Assembly (NCBI GenBank): GCA_020631735.1
Contig: CM036179.1
Coordinates: 27,643,063-27,707,062, forward strand
DNA: 64,000 bases
Direction of reading: 5' to 3'
DNA from: Saccharum officinarum
Lineage: Eukaryota > Streptophyta > Magnoliopsida > Poales > Poaceae
Below are positions 39,077 through 49,171 of this stretch, one piece after another. The notes under the pieces were generated by a model. The model saw only the letters and a list, made by a program, of their open reading frames with translations. It searched no databases and was not told the origin of the DNA. Numbering within the stretch: position 1 is the first letter of the stretch; the number at the start of each line of letters is the position of its first letter. Both the position numbers and the translations under genes were made by a program.

Positions 39077-39674
39077 TCTGCTTGATACTTTTCTTGTTTT
39101 TCATCGTCACCGTCATGATGAATATATACACGGAATAGACCACCCACCTAACGACTTGTTTAGGAGCCAACTTGTTAGCCTGATGGTGCCAATTTGTTTT
39201 CACCGTCACCGTCATGACTCATGATGAATATATATGGAATATAGGCCGGCAGGCCGCCCACCTAACGACTTGTTTAGGAACCAACTTGTTTTTTTTTATA
39301 AGTCAACGGGAGGGGAGAGAGTCCCTCACCTGGGTTTTCATTCATATTTGGCTCTTAATAGCCATGAGGCTTCGGAACCAACTTGTTAGCCTGAGGTTGT
39401 TGAATCTGCTTGATACTTTTCTTGTTTTTCACCGTCACCGTGATGATGAACATATATACACGGAATAGACCGCCCACGGCCCACCTAACGACTTGTTTAG
39501 GAGCCAACTTGTTAGCCTGATGGTGCCAATTTAACCAATCAGGCCACATGAAACGACTCACTAATTGTGTCCATTTGGAAAGCGTGTTTCCTGAAAGCAC
39601 ACAACGCTTTCGCACCATCCAAAGTCTCAGCCCAGCCGGTAACCCACGGCAGGCACCACCGATCGGCGACGGAG
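39077..39674 (+). promoter_or_regulatory. NLR3 upstream region with three direct-repeat units
   Basis: Units of the NLR2-type promoter repeat start at about 39077, 39195 and 39406, the middle one lacking its first part. A small retroposon-like insertion (39290-39373) sits in the middle unit. The proximal 150 bp is the conserved leader ending at the ATG 39675. Confidence 0.6.
39290..39373 (-). mobile_element. 84-bp retroposon insertion with 13-bp target duplication
   Basis: Flanked by perfect GGAACCAACTTGT copies (39277-39289 and 39374-39386). On the minus strand it ends CCCTCCCGTTGACTTATAAAAAAAAA, an A-tail, as for target-primed reverse transcription. Probably a severely 5'-truncated LINE or a SINE; I cannot assign the source. 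Present in NLR5's upstream region too (56223-56305); absent upstream of NLR2. Confidence 0.7.
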
Positions 39675-42600
39675 ATGGAGGTGGCTGTTGGAGCCGCGAA
39701 CTGGCTCCTTGGCAAGGTGCTCAGCAAGCTGTCCGATGACCTAGTGGCTGGGTATGTGGCTAGTCGTGAGCTCGGCCTCAACTACGACAAGATCATGGAC
39801 GAACTGAACCACACGCTCGGGCTGCTGCACGCGGCCCAGGGGCGGGACGTCGGCGACAACCCTGGCCTCCAGGGCCTGCTGGATGGCCTCTGCAAGAAGG
39901 CAGATGAGGCAGAGGATGCTCTGGACGAGCTCCACTACTTCATGATCCAAGACGAGCTCGACGGCACCCGGGAGGCCACCCCGCAGCTTAGCGATGGCCT
40001 CGGCGCTCAAGCTCTGCATGCCGGCCATGCTGCTCGCAACACTGCCGGTAAATGGCTCTCCTGCTTCTCTTGTTGCCGTTCACAAGATGCTGCTGCTGCT
40101 GTTTCCAGTGACACGCATAACACAAGCGAGGCTAAGTCTGATGACAAGTTGCCATTCGACCGAGTGGCCATGTCCAACAAAATCAAGCAGCTGTTAGAGG
40201 ACATGCGCTCCAAATGTTCTCTTATCTCTGACTTGCTGAAGATAAACCCAAGCAGTAGCCTTCAGCTAAGCATGCCAGCCTCCACTAAACGGCCAGACAC
40301 TAGCTCAGAAATTACACAAGAAAAGTTGTTTGGGAGGGATGCCATTTTTGGAAAAACTATGAATCAAATGATCAATGCCGCACAAAATGGTGAAATCTTG
40401 TCTGTTCTTCCTATAGTTGGTCCTGGGGGTATTGGAAAGACAACTTTCACCCAGCACCTATACAATGACACAAGGCTTGAAAAACACTTCACGGTTAAGG
40501 TCTGGACATGTGTATCAACTAATTTTGATGTGTTTAATCTCAGCAAAGAGATCCTGAGCTGCCTACTTGCAACTGATAATGAAGGAAATAAAATCGCAAA
40601 TGAAACAGCCAACTTAGACCTGCTCCAAAAATCCATCGCAGAGAGGATTAAATCTAAAAGATTTCTAATTGTGTTGGATGACATATGGGAATGCAACAGC
40701 ATTCATGAGTGGGAAAAACTGTTAGCTCCATTCAAAAAGGGAGAGACCACTGGCAATATGGTTCTTGTCACTACTCGGTTCCCAAAAATAGCTGATATGG
40801 TTACAAAAGCAATCGATCCAATTGACCTACATGGTTTGGACCCTGATGAGTTTTGGAGATTCTTTCAAGTATGTGCATTTGGTGAAATCCAAGAAAACCA
40901 CCATGATAAAGAAGATTTGATTGACATTGGAAAACAGATAGCAAGTAAGTTGAAGTGCTCCCCACTTGCAGCCAAAACAGTTGGTCGGTTATTGAGTAAG
41001 AAACCCTGCCATTCACATTGGGTGGAAGTTCTTGAAAAGAAAGAGTGGCTAAATCAGAAACATGATGATGATATTATGCCGGCCCTAAAAATTAGCTATG
41101 ACTATCTTCCCTTCCATCTAAAAAAATGTTTTTCATATTGTGCCCTCTACCCCGAGGATTATAAGTTTCAAAGCTTAGAGATGGGTCGTTTTTGGGTTTC
41201 GATTGGCATCACAGATTCTGGTGATCAGAATGATGCAATTGAAGGCATAGGATCAAAGTATTTGGAAGAACTGTTGGACAATGGTTTTCTGATGGAAGGA
41301 GATGAAAATTGTTATGTAATGCATGATTTGATGCATGAGCTTGCACAGATGGTTTCTTCAAAAGAATGTGCCCTCATCTGTTGTTCTAGTTTTAGAGCTG
41401 ACAACATCCCATCATCTATTCGCCACCTATCCATCTTGATGCAAAATAAATGTATTGAAAATTTTGGTGGAGAAATCGATAAATTGAGGAGAAGGATAGA
41501 CATTGGAAATCTGCGGAGTTTGATGATTTTTGGAGAATACAGAAGGGCAAGCTTGGTCAATATTTTGAAAGATACATTTAAGGAAATAAAGGGCCTTCGT
41601 GTTCTGTTTATATTCATGAACTCTCTAGATTCTTTGCCACACAACTTTTCAAAGCTTATCCACCTTCGGTACCTAAAACTGAAATCACCTCATTACTCAA
41701 AAGTGTGTTTGCCTAGTTCAGTGTCCAGGTTTTATCACTTGAAATTCTTGGATCTTAAAGACTGGAGAAGTAGTCATGATTTGCCTAAAGGCATTAGCCA
41801 CCTTGTGAATTTGTGTCATTTCCTTTCCAATGTTGAATTCCACTCCAATGTTCCTGAGGTTGGAAAAATGAAGCTATTACAAGAGTTGAGAAGATTCCAA
41901 GTTAAGAAAGAGAGTGTTGGATTTGAATTGCGAGAGTTGGGTCAATTGGAAAAGATTGGAGGGGGACTCGATATATACGGGCTTGAAAACGTGAGAACCA
42001 GGGAAGAAGCTAATGAAGCCAAACTGATGGCAAAAAGAAATCTAACTGAGCTGGCTTTAGTTTGGAGTGGAGAGCAACCATCCGTGGAAGATGATATTCT
42101 TGATGGTCTTAAGCCGCACTCCAATCTTACAGCACTTAGCATTGTAAATCATGGTGGTGTCACTGGTCCCACTTGGTTGTGACTTGTGTAGCAACACCCA
42201 CTTGAAAAACTTGGAGACCCTGCACCTGGAGGGTGTGTCTTGGTCCGCTCTTCCTCCTTTCGGGCTAATGCATCATCTTGGAATACTCAGGCTGAGAAAT
42301 ATTGTTGGGATACGCCAGTTTGGACCAGACTTCATTGGTGGTATCACAGAAAAAAGTTTTGCACAGTTGAAGGAGGTCGAGTTTGCAAATATGCGAGAAC
42401 TTGTCGAGTGGGTTGGGGGAGCTAACACGCATTTATTCTCAAGGCTTGAAAAAATCTGGTGCACTAATTGTCCCAAGCTCATTGCACTACCATTCTCAGG
42501 GTTCCCTAATCTGTGTGATCTTTGCACTTATAAATGTCCGGAGTTGTGCCTGCCTCCTCTGCCTCACACTTCCAAGCTATCTTCTTTCCAAACAGACTAC

Positions 42601-43732
42601 TTAGATTATCGCAGAAGTCGCTTGTCCATTAATAAGATGCCGTGTGAATTGGCCCTCCACAATCTCGGTGAAGTAGAAAGATTGAGAATTGAGGATGCAC
42701 CAGTCATCTCATTTGCAGATCTCCAAAAGCTACATCCGTTAAGAAGAATAGAGGTTGGGAGATGCGATGAAACATTTCTGAGAGCATTGGATGATGGCAT
42801 TGTGCTCCAATCAGTACAAACCTTACAACTTGAGAAATTTTGTGTCACTGGAAAATCATTGGCAAGTTTGTTCAGATGTTTCCCATCTGTTTCTGGTTTG
42901 AATTTAAAAGCATCAGATGAGGATCATGATGAGGAGGAAGTCATACTGCAGTTTCCACCCTCCAGCTCACTCAGACATGTACGGTTGGATGTGTGTCATA
43001 ATCTAATTCTACCTGTGCAGGATGGATGTGGATTCCGTGGCCTCTTGTCGCTCGAATCAGTTTCGATAGTGAATTGTGGCAAGCTGTTCTCGGGGTGGTC
43101 CATGGGAGCAGCAGATTGCAGCAGCATTAACCCTTTTCCTCCTTGTGTCAAGGAACTCTGGCTTTGGAATGAACCTAGCACTCTGTCAATGGCTCTGCTC
43201 TCAAATCTGACATCTCTTACCCGTCTTGAACTACGAAATTGCAAGAATGTCACAGTGGATGGGTTCAATCCTCTCATCACTTGCAAACTCGAGCATCTGT
43301 GGGTTTCGAATCGGAAAGAAGACGGTGAAACCGAGCCCTATTCTATTTCTGTAGCAGGGGATCTACTCGCTGAGGTGTCAAGGACAAAAACAATGCCCGC
43401 AGGTTCGTTCCCACTGGTGAGCCTTGCGGTGGATTGCATCTCCGCAGTGCTTGTTGCTCCTATCTGCACCCGCCTCTCCGCTACCCTCCGGACGTTATGG
43501 TTCACCTGTGACTGGCGGGCGGAGAGCTTCACGGAAGAGCAGTGCCAGGCGCTTCAGCTCCTCACCTCCCTTGAAGGCCTAGGCATTTATGATTGCAGGG
43601 CTCTGCAGTCACTCCCTCAGGGGTTGCATCACCTCTCTTCTCTAGAGTGTTTACGGATCTTTGGGTCGCATAGAATCAGGTCGCTGCCCAAGGAGGGCTT
43701 GCCTGACTCACTGCAACTCCTAACTATATCTA

Positions 43733-43975
43733 GGGCCTGTTCGGTTGCACCCAAAAATGTCAAATTTTTCAAGATTCCCCGTCACATCGAATCTTTGGAC
43801 TCATGCATGAAGCATTAAATATAGATAAAAAATAAACGTAATTACACAGTTTAGACGAAATAGACGAGACGAATCTTTTAAGCCTAATTAGACCATGATT
43901 GGACAATATTTGCCAAATAACAACGAAAACGCTACAGTTGCGTTTTGCCAAAAATTTCGGCATCCAAACGGTGCC
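43733..43975. mobile_element. Tourist-like MITE 1 in NLR3, 243 bp
   Basis: GGGCCTGTTCGGTTGC...CATCCAAACGGTGCC with CTA on both sides (43730-43732, 43976-43978). NLR2 reads straight through at this point (ATATCTAATTGTTGCC). Shares a long internal block (CCCCGTCACATCGAATCTTTG, CATGCATGAAGCATTAAATATAG) with MITE 2 in the same orientation. Confidence 0.88.
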
Positions 43976-44018
43976 CTAGTTGCTGCCCAGAGCTTTTACG
44001 AGGAATGCCAGCAATTAA

Positions 44019-44260
44019 GGCACCGTTTAGATGCCAAAAATTTTGCCAAAAATTTCAGATTCCCCGTCACATCGAATCTTTGAACACATGCATGAAGCAT
44101 TAAATATAGATAAAAAATAAAACTAATTACACAGTTTAGACGAAATGGATGAGACAAATCTTTTAAGCCTAATTAGACCATGATTGGACAATATTTACCA
44201 AATAACAACGAAACTGTTACAGTAGCGTTTCGCCAAAAATTTTACCAACTAAACAGCCCC
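44019..44260. mobile_element. Tourist-like MITE 2 in NLR3, 242 bp
   Basis: GGCACCGTTTAGATGCC...ACTAAACAGCCCC with TAA on both sides (44016-44018, 44261-44263), the 3-bp TAA/TTA target typical of PIF/Harbinger MITEs. The empty site in NLR2 is CAATTAAGAGGAAC. Confidence 0.9.
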
Positions 44261-44328
44261 TAAGAGGAACACGGCCAGATATAAAAGTACGTGCCAACCT
44301 ACAGCGTAGGACTACTAATGAAGACTGA

Positions 44329-45571
44329 CAAGGTACACTACACTGCTTATTTCCATATTAACATTATTAACGATCTATGGCGTATTACAGCAGTAACTTC
44401 TTATTTCTGCAGCAATTACTATTGTGCTTCCAGACCTGTAAAGTTGGTTGGCTTTCTTCTCCTGTACGTATGCGTCCGCGATTCAAACATTGAGAACTGA
44501 AATCTATACTCTGAGCAAACAATACCAAGTCGAAGGACTCAGTTCTGCAGTCCCTCCCTCTCCCTCAAGGATCGCTGGATCTCCTAAATAATTCAGATCG
44601 GTACCCAAGCAAAGCAAGGGCTTCCAAATTACTGCAGTGGCTAATCAAAACTAATTGTTGCGACGAGGTTGCTCAGGAATGCTACTAGAAATCAAGAGAA
44701 ACAAGGCCTGATATAACTCTACTTGACTGGTGAAGATTGACAAGGTAATAACACACTAACACCTGTGCTCTCCGCCACTTGTTCAGATACGACTCTTTTC
44801 TGCGGCAATTACTCATTTAATGTGCTTATGCATGTTGTTTTCACAAATTCAACCCTTCACTTTGCATCAATCCGCAGGCAATCTGAAAATAATACTGCTA
44901 CTTCAGATCCTCCATTTATGATTTCATTCACGTTTGAAGCGACCACTTTGATTATCTGGATTGCTGCCTTTTACATGTATAGTCTATTTTTATGTATGCT
45001 TCTGCAATACATTTCTCTAATCATCAACTGGTCTGTTTCTGAAGCTTGGAATTGCATCCTACTCTGCATCAGGTCAAGGATGGTAACACTCGACACGACG
45101 ACACCCGACAACTCAACCAAGACCTGCAGGTCTGACCTTGACATGATCGATATGGTTTGCATTGCCATGCTTTGTTTACCCGTGAAAGAGAATAACATGC
45201 CGAATTCTGCATTGCAACCTGTGAACTAATTATGTACTTGAATCCTTTGGAAGAAAGTTAACCTTGTTAGAGGCCGTGCCCTCCGCCCTCCTGCAACTGC
45301 ATGTGCTTTGACGGTTGAAGCCTTGAAGGATGATGCGGTTCTCAAACAAGTGTTTCCACATTTCAGTTTCAGATTTGTATATAGGTATGTAGTTTCCAGA
45401 ATAGTCGAAAGGTCGTGGCACTTTCGAATTCTAGATGCTCTTGTATGACTGAAGAGCATGGCTTGTTATCCATGGCAGGCGCAGCTCAGCTGTGGAAGGA
45501 GATAACAAGGACAGCCGGTGTTGTGGCGCTAGCAAGGTGGAAGAAATGAAGAGCACTGAAGCTGGAAGACA
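44329..45571. other. NLR3 downstream flank
   Basis: Near identical to the NLR2 flank (36233-37510): possible 3'-UTR intron, degraded terminal-codon duplicate, and the GGCAATTACTCATTTAATGTGC block. It breaks off at about 45572, where an LRR fragment replaces the continuation TGCTGGAGGTTCAGCTC seen after NLR2. Confidence 0.6.
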
Positions 45572-45779
45572 ATTCGAAAGAGCAGTGCCAGGCGCTTCAG
45601 CTCCTCACCTCCCTTGAAGGCCTATACATTCATGATTGCAAGGCTCTGCAGTCACTCCCTCAGGGGTTGCATCGCCTCTCTTCTCTAGACCGTTTACGGA
45701 TCTTTGGGTCGCATAGAATCAGGTCGCTGCCCAAGGAGGGCTTCCCCGACTCACTGCAAGACCTAAGTATATCTAATTG
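45572..45779 (+). pseudogene. Isolated NLR LRR 3' fragment (about 205 bp)
   Basis: Matches the last LRRs of the cluster genes (AAGAGCAGTGCCAGGCGC to AGTATATCTAATTG), encoding LQSLPQGLHRLSSL and GSHRIRSLPKEGFPDSLQ, then ending in TGA as it joins GGCTCAGCTCAG flank sequence. It sits downstream of NLR3 in place of the usual flank. No start, no NB-ARC. Probably left by an unequal exchange or repair joint; junctions have only short shared words. Confidence 0.88.
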
Positions 45780-46014
45780 AGGCTCAGCTCAGTTTCTTGA
45801 ATTGAAGAAGATAAAGCTATCACTAGCAGTTTGCGTGGGCGAGGAGAATGGACGCCGCCGATCGAATCGATGATATTCTTGGGCCACGGTAGCGCTTTGA
45901 AGCCCAACAACAACTTGTTCGCTGGGCCAAAGCTACAAGACCGGAGAAGTAAAATGCTACTGGCCCAAGAAATGGATGCGACGATCGCTCCACCAAACAC
46001 CATGCATATAAACT
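45780..46014. other. Short flank joining to duplicated segment
   Basis: Homologous to 14275-14495 after NLR1 (GCGTGGGC-AGGAGAATGGACGCC, GTAAAATGCTACTGGCCCAAG). Here the site that carries the 4-kb element in the NLR1 flank is empty: ACCATGCATATAAAC. About 300 bp present at 18676-18998 is missing. Confidence 0.6.
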
Positions 46015-47941
46015 TGATCACAGATCAATTGTGTGCAAGAAGCCAACAAGTCGACAGCAGGAAGTGTTTATAAATTAAGCAAAGCATGTGCAGGTACAGA
46101 ATGGGTTTTGACTGGTAAACTGATCACTGGGTCATTTAAATTTATTTTCACCAAAGTTCCAGTATCTACTTAGATACCTCAATTGCCCTAACCCGCTCTT
46201 AATTCAATTTAGTTTCTCCACGTCAGCAGACACTCTGCTCTTCTGTCCAAGAGAGGTGGTTTCTTTTGAGCTTAACGAGTGAGGGACAAGACCTTTATTC
46301 CCTTGTAGGATTCCCTTTCACTTTATCAGCTCCAAATTCGAGTAAAGATAAGGGCAAAACAAAGCACAAAAATCCCTTTGTTCCGACACGACACGAGGGC
46401 AAATTTTCAAGAAAAATGTGAAATGATTGATACTATGATTAGTCTGTAGTCATAAGGTACATACAACTCATTTCGTGTTAAGCTCGTGACAATAATTGGG
46501 CCCATAAGTGACAACATATAACAGCATTTTTTTAACGACTCACCTAAACATCCACGATCATTGCATAATAAAATCCACTATAATGTCCAATGAGTATTCC
46601 GTATGTGTATGAGAATGAAAATGTAATGAGCATTCTGTATGTGCATGATAATGAAAAGTAAAAAAAATACTTAATGTTGAGTATGTAACAACCTCACATA
46701 TTACAGGAGAGTAAACAGAGCAGACACCAATGGCCACAAAGTGCAACCGGCCAGTTGGAGGAGCATGGGTGAGTCAGGTTGAGCAATGGTCAGAGTAACA
46801 AAGCTGCATAGCGGTACATATGTAAAAGGAAATTGGTAGGCAACATACGAACATATAAACAAAGAAGCTTCTGCACCAAATATGACCAGACAGGCAATCA
46901 AGAAAGCAAAGCCGTGAAGCATCAAAGTTGTAGAACTCATCGAGATCTATAAATTTTGTTTTGGTTATTTCCCCATCCGATTTTGTTTGAACCATTCGAA
47001 ATTTTGAATTTCAAAATATGATAATTTCAAACAGAATTTTGGGATAGTAAATGTTTTCAAACGAAAAAGTCATCAACGGCATGACTCATTAAGATGTACA
47101 ACTTTTGTTTTGGTCATTTCTCCATCCGACTTTGTTTGAACAATTCAAAATATGAGAATTTCAAAACGAATTTTGGATAGTAAATGATTTCAAATGAAAA
47201 AGTCATTAACGACAAAGTTGTAGAACTCATTAAGATCTACAACTTTTGTTTTGAACATTTTGTCATCCAAGTTTGTTTGAATAATTAAAATTTAAATTTT
47301 AGAATACGAGAACTTCATACAATATATTGTCACTGGACAACCTGGCTACATGGCAGGTCACACGGCCGCCAACTTGGACAACAATATTTTAAAAAATTAA
47401 AAGATTTTATGCTATGTAAATTATATGTCATAGACCTATGATATTTGTAAATCAGGCTGTGTGACGTAGAAAATATCGTCATTGGATGGAATTGTACTAG
47501 CTGAGTGACCCGACGATCATATTTTTCGTCGCTAAACAGGAGTTCTGATAAGAAACTGTCATAAAATGGGTCATTTAACGACAATTCAACCTAATGTCAC
47601 TAGCACATCGTCATGAAATGACAGATTTCTTGTAGTAGCTCTATCAACAATTGGGCAACAATTATTATAGACATTTTATATATTTTCTTCCTATTGTCTG
47701 CTCGATGGAGGGTGGTAGAAGACATGGTCGAGCAGTGGGAGATAGGGAGGAGAGAGAGGGTGGCGACGTGGGAGGGAGGGAGCACGACCGACGCCCCACA
47801 CGACTTGGCTCTGCCCTCGCTGGCCCTTGCCCGGCTTCGCCATCACTAGCGCTTGTTGGGAGGCATATGAATATCACACAAGTATTTTTTCTATTTTCTA
47901 GCGATGTAGGTTTTATTGCCTTGTATGATTGGTAAGAAATA

Positions 47942-48648
47942 CTAGGATCATACCCGTGCATTGCAATGGAAAAACAATAATTCCAGTATATTTAGAAAAA
48001 ATAAGTTTATGTACTATAGTCAGGAAAATGAATATTGCTTGGTATTGATGTATGTAAAAACCGCATCGAGGTTACATAGTATCTAATTACATTATAAAGT
48101 GAACACAGAGGGAGAACAACGATATGTACTTTTGATTATTTGTATTAAACACAAACTTCAGATAATTACATCTCCTAAGATTCTAGTCTGTGCAGAAGCA
48201 CATATTAATGACTAGTATCAAAATAAAAGGCATAATGGGGAATTAGGATTAGAAATTTGTCATGCAAGAATTTGCTAAAACACACAGTTCAATCATGGGG
48301 AAAAAATATATGTCCACGCTCATAGCATTTTGATAGAGAAAACGATGCCATCATTGTACTCTCTCCGTCCATAAAAAAATGCAATCCTCATGTTCCAAAG
48401 AGTCAAACAATTTAAGATTGAAAAATTTATACAAAAATTACTAACATTTATGATGCCAAATAAATATCACTTTACTAAATACAGATATATTACCTAATTG
48501 GAGACACAAATATTTGTGTCTTTTTTATGAACTCAGTCAAAATTAAAAAAAAAGTTTGACTTATCAAAAACCTGGAATTGTACTTTTTTAGGGGATGAAG
48601 GGAGCAGTAATTAAGAGTGTGGTCTAAGACGACCTATATATAGAGAGA
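47942..48648 (-). mobile_element. Helitron candidate, duplicate copy, with nested Stowaway
   Basis: Duplicate of the element at 20937-21634, with the same CTAG and TC-type ends. The nested Stowaway-like MITE is at 48359-48607, flanked by TA. Confidence 0.45.
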
Positions 48649-49171
48649 TAGAGTTTTCTGTACTCCCGGAAGTAATTACTCCCAGCAAGTAATTACTCCC
48701 ACCGAGAGTATACAGCGCACGATGGAGGTCCGGTCAGTTAGCAGAAGCTAACGGGTCTAGAAAAGTGACCCGCTTGTATCAACAGTTGCACTTTTTTGCG
48801 GACACATACATATCCGTGACAACTAACATACAGTTAGTGCATATCGGAAAGATCCAATTAAGTACTAGAATAATAAATAGAATAGTATATACGCTGTATG
48901 GTCACCGTGCATACTTTTTTGAATATTTACATACTTATTTGAGAAGTGCATACTTTCTGAATGGGAGTATGTATGCATCCTTTTTGACACGAGCTAGTAT
49001 TAGTACATATATATCCAAGCAGTATTTGTACTGACACAGACTTAGTATGCATGCATACTTTAAAGAAACGAGTATATGTCCATACTTGTACTATTAAGAA
49101 AGTATGTTAGTATGTATTTATACTTTTTTTACAAATGAGTATACGTACATACCATTCAAACAAGGAGCATT

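Larger units (their letters stand above)
34991..42417. repeat. Segmental duplication copy B (matches 51933-59338)
   Basis: From GACTACTTAGATTATCGCAG in the NLR2 LRR to the LRR of NLR3 the sequence is near identical to 51933-59338: few substitutions, and many 1-nt indels in which the right copy is usually shorter. Identity drops abruptly at 42418 / 59339, where the two LRR regions become ordinary paralogues. Confidence 0.95.
39675..44328 (+). pseudogene. NLR3: CC-NB-ARC-LRR gene broken by a 7-bp insertion and two MITEs
   Basis: The ATG at 39675 aligns with the other starts; an in-frame ATG at 39567 lies in the conserved non-coding leader and is rejected. Coiled coil with EDALDEL, SCFSCC, P-loop GPGGIGKTT at 249-257, kinase-2 FLIVLDDIW at 330-338, and MHD at 549-551 are all intact. 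Its NB-ARC differs clearly from NLR1/NLR2 (for example EKLFGRDAIFGKT in place of DKLYGRST-FNET). At about 42176 a 7-bp insertion relative to NLR5, NLR1 and NLR2 creates a TGA (42180-42182) after 835 residues. The LRR continues in another frame to 43729, where a MITE begins; a second MITE follows 43 bp after it. The last codons resume at 44264 and end at the TGA 44326-44328. As it stands it could encode a CC-NB-ARC with a partial LRR. Confidence 0.92.

Noticed and set aside
39567..39674. N-terminal extension of NLR3 from the ATG at 39567, and the equivalent at 56480 for NLR5 and 4367 for the fragment
   Set aside because: It lies in the conserved non-coding leader, is not kept in frame in NLR2, and the family N-terminus begins at the later ATG.
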